This document shows positions 58,800 through 64,000 of a stretch of DNA of 64,000 nt, one piece after another. The stretch is from Rhipicephalus microplus (lineage: Eukaryota; Arthropoda; Arachnida; Ixodida; Ixodidae). A program made the position numbers and the translations under genes. Numbering within the stretch: position 1 is the stretch's first letter; every line of letters begins with the position of its first letter. The notes under the pieces were generated by a model. It saw only the letters and a list, made by a program, of their open reading frames with translations, did not search any database and was not told the origin of the DNA. The stretch is from NCBI RefSeq assembly GCF_043290135.1, contig NC_134701.1:99378202-99442201 (forward strand), written 5' to 3'.

Positions 58800-61320
58800 A
58801 ATCGAATCAATGTGTGACATTCCTTCACATTATCAATTGATATCACGATAATTCGGTAAGAATAAATACACCCAGGCGTTGTATATACATGCCTTTAGAT
58901 TCTTGAAGAGAATTGCATACCGCAACAAATACGTTTCTGTAGCAATGTGCCAAGCCAGAGGCGCCGAAACTAACAACTTTATCTGTAGCTAATTTCAAAC
59001 CTACTGTGGAAGACAAAATATATACAAGTATTTTCCTAATTATTCATTAGTTCCAACATGACATATAGTAAAGCTCAATTGTTTCTGTTTCTTTGCAGTT
59101 GAGATATCGCAAAACCAGCTCTGTGAAAGTAACTAATATAGGGGTGACACGACATTCAAATAAGGTAACAATATTTTCAGCTTTCTAGATTGACTCCACT
59201 GTGGATTCCAGAGATATTTCAGGTGCGGATAGTCCGTCCATTTATTATTATTTTCCATCATAGCATTATAAATAGCTAATATTTCATATCTGATTGATAC
59301 TATGTATTCTATTTCTGGGAGTACCAAAATCAGAGGACCATCAAGCGAAGCTCGGGATAATGATTCGCCCATTTCATTCAACTGTACGCCACAGTGACCT
59401 CGGACCCATACTAACTTCAGTAGTTTCAGTGGAAGTAGAACTAATGTGCGCTATGTCAGAACGAATCTTGATTCTTTCGAAGCTGTGAAGGCAGTACACA
59501 TCGAAATGAAATCGGTAGTGATGACTGCACTGACTTCGTTTGAAAGCAGTTTTTGAAGCGCCAAACTAATATCCAAGAGCTCACCTTCGAACACGAGAGT
59601 AAAGTGGGGCAATATTAGCGGGAATGACCAACAAAATAAGGTAATCAAAGGCTATTCTTACTGCTACCTTTTCATTATTCACAGAATCATCTGTAGCTCT
59701 AATGTTCTATGTTTCTGCTTGAACTGTGTGATCTTCTAACCTGTTATCCAAAAATATGAAAGATTTGAACTTATATTAAGGGAGAATTCCTTCATAATCA
59801 ATCGTATTGTTCTGATTCAGTGCACTTGTTTCAATTACCGAAATGATGTCCACCTTTATGCTTTCAAAGTTTTCTTCGTACAAAAATATTCTGGGGAGTA
59901 CGAAAGCGTGGTCATTGAGCGAGGAAGAAAGCATCAAAGTCATTAATAAAAGCACACTCTTATCATCTAGCCGATAAGCTGTAAAACTTTAAGAATGTTT
60001 TTACAGTTAGGATATGAAATCGGGAAAGAATAGTTTATACGCGAGCTTCCTGATACATTAAATTATTAGAAACGTGCCCGAATGTCTCACACACAAACGT
60101 AGCGCTTCTTGCTCCAACAGACCTAAAGTTTTGTTTCTTACGCAAGACCACCCGAAAATGATATGCACGGAAATTTCAGTATTGGCCGTATGTACCTTTT
60201 GCATATCAATATTAAAGTGTGTTTACAAAACTCATATTTCCTGTTGCTCAATCTGCGCAATAGCGCAGACGCTCTTTGTGCTTTCGTCGCAATATGTGAG
60301 CGATCCAGTTAAGTTTCTTATTATAAATATTGTTCAAATATTTGATGAACTCCGCTTGTGAAATCCATTTTTGCTTATATAGTACAAAAATCTTAATAGA
60401 ATCTGCTAGTGTAAACACCAGAAAAGCACTTTTACTTTTGTGAGAGGGTGTTAAACTGACCGCAGCTAAATTTCGAGGAAAGTTTTGTTGCAAAAAAGAA
60501 ATGACATTTTCTGCAGTGAAAAACACGAAATCGTCTGCATAAATGTAGACGGTGAGATCTCGTTCAATAGGAATAGAGCTTATTGTAACATTGAATAATA
60601 GTGCAGATAAGACAGCTCTGGATGAACTTCGCGTTGCTGTTTGAATTTAGTTGAGCGGCATTCATTCTTCGCACAATAAAGTTTTCTTTATATTATTAGC
60701 TCTGCTACCCACTTAACAACATATCACGGGAAGTTTAACTCCTGTAAGATATTTGATGAAGTTGTGTGCTCGACGCTGTCATAAGTGTGGAAGTTTGGGA
60801 TAGTTGGTATGAGACGAGGACAGTTATAGCGCGAGAACACAACGACGACGCAGAGACAAGAAGGGCACGAAGGACGCGCTCGTGTCCGTCGTGTTTTCCT
60901 TGTCCCTGCGTCGTCGTTCTGTTCTCGGGCTATAACCATCGGCTGTCATAAGCTTTAGCAATGTCTAGTGTTACTAGCCTCTGCACTCTTCTCTGAACAA
61001 GCTGCATTCGGCTTTCTAAATCAGCATCTGCACACCAAATTGAACAGTGGCTATGAAAACCAATTTGGTTTGGCTTGAATAATAGCTTGTCCGCCATTCA
61101 AACACTCATTCTCCTACTTATAATTCCTACTCCTACTATAATTCTATTTATGTGGGATGTTAGGAAGATGGGCCTAATGATGTGGATGTTAAAACCTGAC
61201 CCTTGTTTTTTAATAAAAGAACTACTCTGGCGGTTTTCCAGTCATGAGGTATCAAGGCATTGCTAAAGGAGTAGTTTTTAAGACAAAGGACATCACCGGG
61301 TGATAATTGCAATAAAAATT
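58800..61320 (-). pseudogene. Old I-clade-type LINE: RT, RNase H and C-terminal region
   Basis: Minus-strand reading, scattered over several frames. Upstream RT is ALIPHDWKTARVVLLLKNKG near 61255-61200, then AKAYDSVEH (motif A, interrupted by an insertion at 60786-60941), VVKWVAE and YADDFV at 60524-60541. An ORF follows to 60248 (AENVISFLQQNFPRNLAAVS ... NKKLNWIAHILRRKHKER). RNase H: FEGELLDISLALQKLLSNEV near 59590 and a GHCGV..NEMGESLSRASLD segment near 59370. The C-terminal part runs through KLKILLPYLN into a Cys-His finger and LATDKVVSFGASGLAH near 58990. RNase H after RT indicates the I group, but it is more decayed than, and distinct from, the 33-38 kb element. 5' and 3' limits are approximate. 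Confidence 0.7.
60786..60941. mobile_element. 156-bp hairpin element with 11-bp target-site duplication
   Basis: Exact copies of GCTGTCATAAG flank it at 60775-60785 and 60942-60952. The core is an inverted pair: GTTATAGCGCGAGAACACAA... on the left, and the right arm's reverse complement begins GTTATAGCCCGAGAACAGAA. The arms are about 40 bp with a few mismatches, and the loop has further GGGCACGA...TCGTGTCC pairing. The GC-rich core with CGACGACGCAG recurs, from memory, in many tick assemblies. There is no ORF. The 11-bp duplication suits LINE-mobilised insertion better than Mariner or Harbinger. Confidence 0.8.
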
Positions 61321-62324
61321 GAAATAATTAAAAAGCCCCACCTTTCTCGCAATATTTTTGAGAGCGACCTATTAGAATTGGTACTGTAGAGGTGTCAGGC
61401 TATTCGCCTGGTGCTCTTGTAGGGTTCTCTCCAATTCTGCTTACCACAGAGCAAATAAGACATGCCTAAAATGGTCACAAGTTCAGTTGTTCCCGTGTAT
61501 CTCTTTTGCTAATATACAAAGCTTGCAGCTTCCACTGCCGCAGCCCTTTAATAAATAAAGAGCAGACACGACTCTCCCAATTAATTCATTGAACCCTTCA
61601 TTGACATAATTACTAGACACTGTAGTACTTAGTGAATGAGAGTGATTAAGGGCTTGATTGATGACGTCGTGATGACCGACCGAACCTTTAGAATCCATTG
61701 ACGTCAAGCTCTGCTACATGTTTGTTACCGCGGAAATATCTCACTACATGTTTAGACTGTGCGTTATAATCAGAGAAACGTAACCTAGATATAGGGAACC
61801 GTAACATGATAATTTCAATGCGCCTAAAACTCGGGTGTTTCATCCTCTGTTCACTCACGGCGTTCATTTTTCTCCTTTTGTTTCGCAGAATTACTGCCTC
61901 TATGTCTCGCTTTTGTAACTCATCAACTTGCACATGTCCTACTGCTTACCAAAGAGTTAACTTGCATTAGTACCTGGAGCAGCGCGATTCTGTGTAGAGT
62001 GCCCACGAAAATTTTTAATTATTAGTAAACTGCCAACAACATAAACATCTGCACGACACTAAGCTTTGAAAAAAGGTATCGAAGTTTTGTTCAGGTGGCC
62101 TCTCACAAAAAAAAAGACTTCTGATGTAGGTTGTAGTTACCACAGGTTTCATTACCAAACTTATGTACCATCCTAAGAACTGCATTTACTATAACAGTCT
62201 AGTTTGCTTTTGTATTTTCTTTTTTTGAAAGCATCTCGTAGTACCTTCAAATAATGCGCACTTTAAGGCAGGCTTTTGATACCTTTCAAGGAAGTTTTTT
62301 TTAAATAAATGACTTATCGTACTG
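61321..62324. other. Stretch without recognisable genes
   Basis: May include the unreadable 5' part of the old LINE at 58.8-61.3 kb (minus strand), but no endonuclease motif could be identified. Confidence 0.35.
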
Positions 62325-62620
62325 CCAGCTAAATTATTTTTCGCAGTACCTCAAGGAGAGCGTGCTAGTGCTCGTGTTGATGCCGCCAATGTACAGCTGT
62401 CAGCAAGTTCAACTCGATCAACCCTCAGCGTGTCTTGGTACCGTTTAATGGACGCCAACGGCAGGTAGCATTGGGTTCTGTTGCCGAAATGTTATCTATG
62501 TGTGCCCATATGCCGTCTGAGCATATTCAAGTATTCCACAGCAACAGCAACGAGTGCTTCGCAGAATACATCGGTCTAAACAGTCAAGGTCACAAAGTTG
62601 AGCGTTCGAGTGAGGGTTGA
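62325..62620 (+). CDS. Weak candidate exon
   Basis: An acceptor-like AAATTATTTTTCGCAG (to 62346) precedes GC-richer sequence. One frame is open for about 85 codons from around 62380 to the TGA at 62618-62620 (for example NGRQRQVALGSVAEMLSMC and FHSNSNECFAEYIGLNSQG). Another frame starting right at the acceptor reads PQGERASARVDAANVQLSAS for 40 codons before a stop. The two frames compete and no donor or neighbouring exon settles it. Confidence 0.2.
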
Positions 62621-63639
62621 AGAATAGTTTACATAATTGCTGGAAAATTTACTTTTATTGCATACTTAATCGATAGCTTTACCTTTTTGAGGCTGCGCCC
62701 CGGCGAAGGTGTCCTTGTGTTTGTGAAGTGCACGTACGAGTCCTTCACATTAATTTGTACGTAATATGCACCCTCATACTGCTACCCACAGTTGCCTGGT
62801 GATTTTACAACTATAGCAGTTTTACCTCTATAAAATTAGGTACAAAGCAGTGATATGTCGTGACCAGATGTTTAGGTTTTCAAGTGAAAGCAAGACGTTT
62901 TAAAAAGAACTGTACTATTTAGTTTAGTTTTTTTTACGGAAACGGGAAAAATGCGTGTTCGCTCACAACAAGAGTTGCACAAGAAATGCACCTATCGGTG
63001 TCTACTATTTCGCTATCGAGTTTCTCGGAGCAGAATCCAGAGATGCCAAGGCCCTGAAAGCTGAGCATGTATTGCTGCGTTATTTCTTTCGTTCACAGTA
63101 GCTGTGGCGTTTCAGGCTTTCTTATTATGAAATTTGTTCCGCTGGTGTTACATCATAGCATTTTGGCACTCAGATAAGGTGGTGGCTGCAGAGAATGTAA
63201 GCAATGACAAATGCATAGAAATGAGAGTTCTAACTAAAAGTAACACCAGAACGCAACAATTGTGAAAGGCATGCAATACGACTTTTAGTAACGCTTTGAA
63301 ACTCAAATGATTATGCCACAGAGGCACCGTAGAAACTGAGAAGCAGACAGATCAATTCTTCCTTAGATTCAAAAAACAAAAAAATCAAAATCCTGTACAG
63401 GAGCGGAACGCCATGATTCCGATAACAATGCCGAAAACGCCGGCAAGCAGATGCCCTGTATTAAAAATGGCTGCGCATTTATCATATTACAAAGCAGTTT
63501 CTGAATGGTGAGACTGCAGCCAGACGTTGCTCGCCAGCCAGCCACACTGTGCCTCGCAGACTTCCAGGGAAAGATAAACATCTTTTGCGCTACACAAAGA
63601 CAGGTACTGCCCCTTATATTGAGAAAGTTTCCATATTCT
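62621..63639. other. Stretch without recognisable genes
   Basis: Ordinary sequence; the ORFs here overlap on both strands and are probably chance. Confidence 0.4.
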
Positions 63640-63990
63640 GCGGAACTGGGAGATAGCTTCCACTTAGCCAATTATGTTCACTTGCAGCCCCAAGAGAGTG
63701 CTGGCAACTCTCTTTGAGGGAGTAGAGGCTTGTCCCATATTTCACTATCTTTTCAGGAGCGCTGGGAACTCTGATCTGCACAGAAAAGGACATTCTCTCG
63801 ATAGAGTGCTGGTACTCTGCCTGAACGCGAGTGAACAAGCTACCTCGCTGGAGTACAGTAACGCTTCTTAAATAGAGTTCAAACTTCTTCTGCGGGAGTT
63901 GCGCTACTTTTTCACAGACTTTTACCATCTGGTAGGGCTAGAGTGCATCAACTCTCTCCAAGAGTAGAGGCACTCCAGCTGCACTATGGA
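63640..63990. repeat. Degenerate minisatellite (GAGTGCTGGCAACTCTC type)
   Basis: AGAGAGTGCTGGCAACTCTC, AGGAGCGCTGGGAACTCTG, AGAGTGCTGGTACTCTGC and GAGTGCATCAACTCTCTCC recur every 30-60 bp, each a small dyad (GAGTG...CACTC-like). It probably continues past the window end. It produces long overlapping ORFs on both strands that should not be read as genes. Confidence 0.55.
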
Positions 63991-64000
63991 ACAAACGTTT

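Noticed and set aside
63369..63928. Overlapping ORFs of about 100 codons on both strands near the right end
   Set aside because: They coincide largely with a degenerate dyad minisatellite and show no recognisable domain.
1..64000. CRISPR array, defence island or prokaryotic operon
   Set aside because: No regularly spaced identical repeats with unique spacers, no clustered long ORFs with ribosome-binding sites, and clear metazoan retroelement content.

Overview
This is AT-rich animal nuclear DNA, almost certainly from a tick, most likely a metastriate tick. The main evidence is the repeat content. There are copies of a tRNA-derived SINE that matches the Ruka family described from Rhipicephalus. 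A nearly complete I-clade LINE carries an RNase H domain. A second LINE has an ORF1 with a zinc finger and an SGNH-hydrolase-like domain. There are also Penelope-like and RTE remnants, and an abundant AGGGGCGAAG-ended repeat that I remember as common in tick assemblies. Genus and species cannot be read from the sequence.

No complete host gene is recognisable. Most open frames are short and overlap on both strands, as expected by chance. The window therefore looks intergenic or intronic. Five places could be host coding exons: a two-exon 3' end at 8967-9345 (+), a GC-rich terminal exon at 58256-58560 (-), a short secreted-type ORF at 46870-47100 (+), a possible 60-nt exon at 20120-20179 (+), and a weak one at 62325-62620 (+). 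None could be assigned to a family.

Layout. 1-11.5 kb: a terminal-inverted-repeat composite (1313-2285), a degenerate minisatellite next to a perfect 70-bp palindrome (4683-4752), a 255-bp direct duplication, and the two-exon candidate gene. 12-14.7 kb: a nest of elements with a Penelope GIY-YIG fragment (-), an RTE 3' end (+) containing a frame-preserving SINE fragment, then two 457-bp tandem units that each carry a tRNA-like cloverleaf and sit between (AT)n tracts. 14.7-32.9 kb: mostly featureless, with three SINE copies and an ATATGGCCATAT-rich satellite.

32.9-38.1 kb: an I-clade LINE (-), inactivated almost only by point stop codons. 38.2-40.6 kb: a foldback and two small repeat families. 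40.9-45.5 kb: an SGNH-ORF1 LINE (+) ending in (ATCC)n, followed by a GGACG/GATGG minisatellite. 48.66-49.40 kb: a foldback element with about 225-bp arms around a Harbinger-like transposase remnant. 53.0-53.6 kb: a LINE 3' fragment. 57.8-58.1 kb: a second ATATGGCCATAT satellite, next to the GC-rich exon. 58.8-61.3 kb: an old I-clade LINE (-) whose RT motif A is split by a 156-bp hairpin element with an 11-bp target-site duplication. 63.6-64 kb: another degenerate minisatellite.

The interactions visible here are between mobile elements (nesting, truncation, decay) and not a metabolic or defence system. I see no CRISPR array, rRNA, prokaryotic operon or convincing new molecular system.
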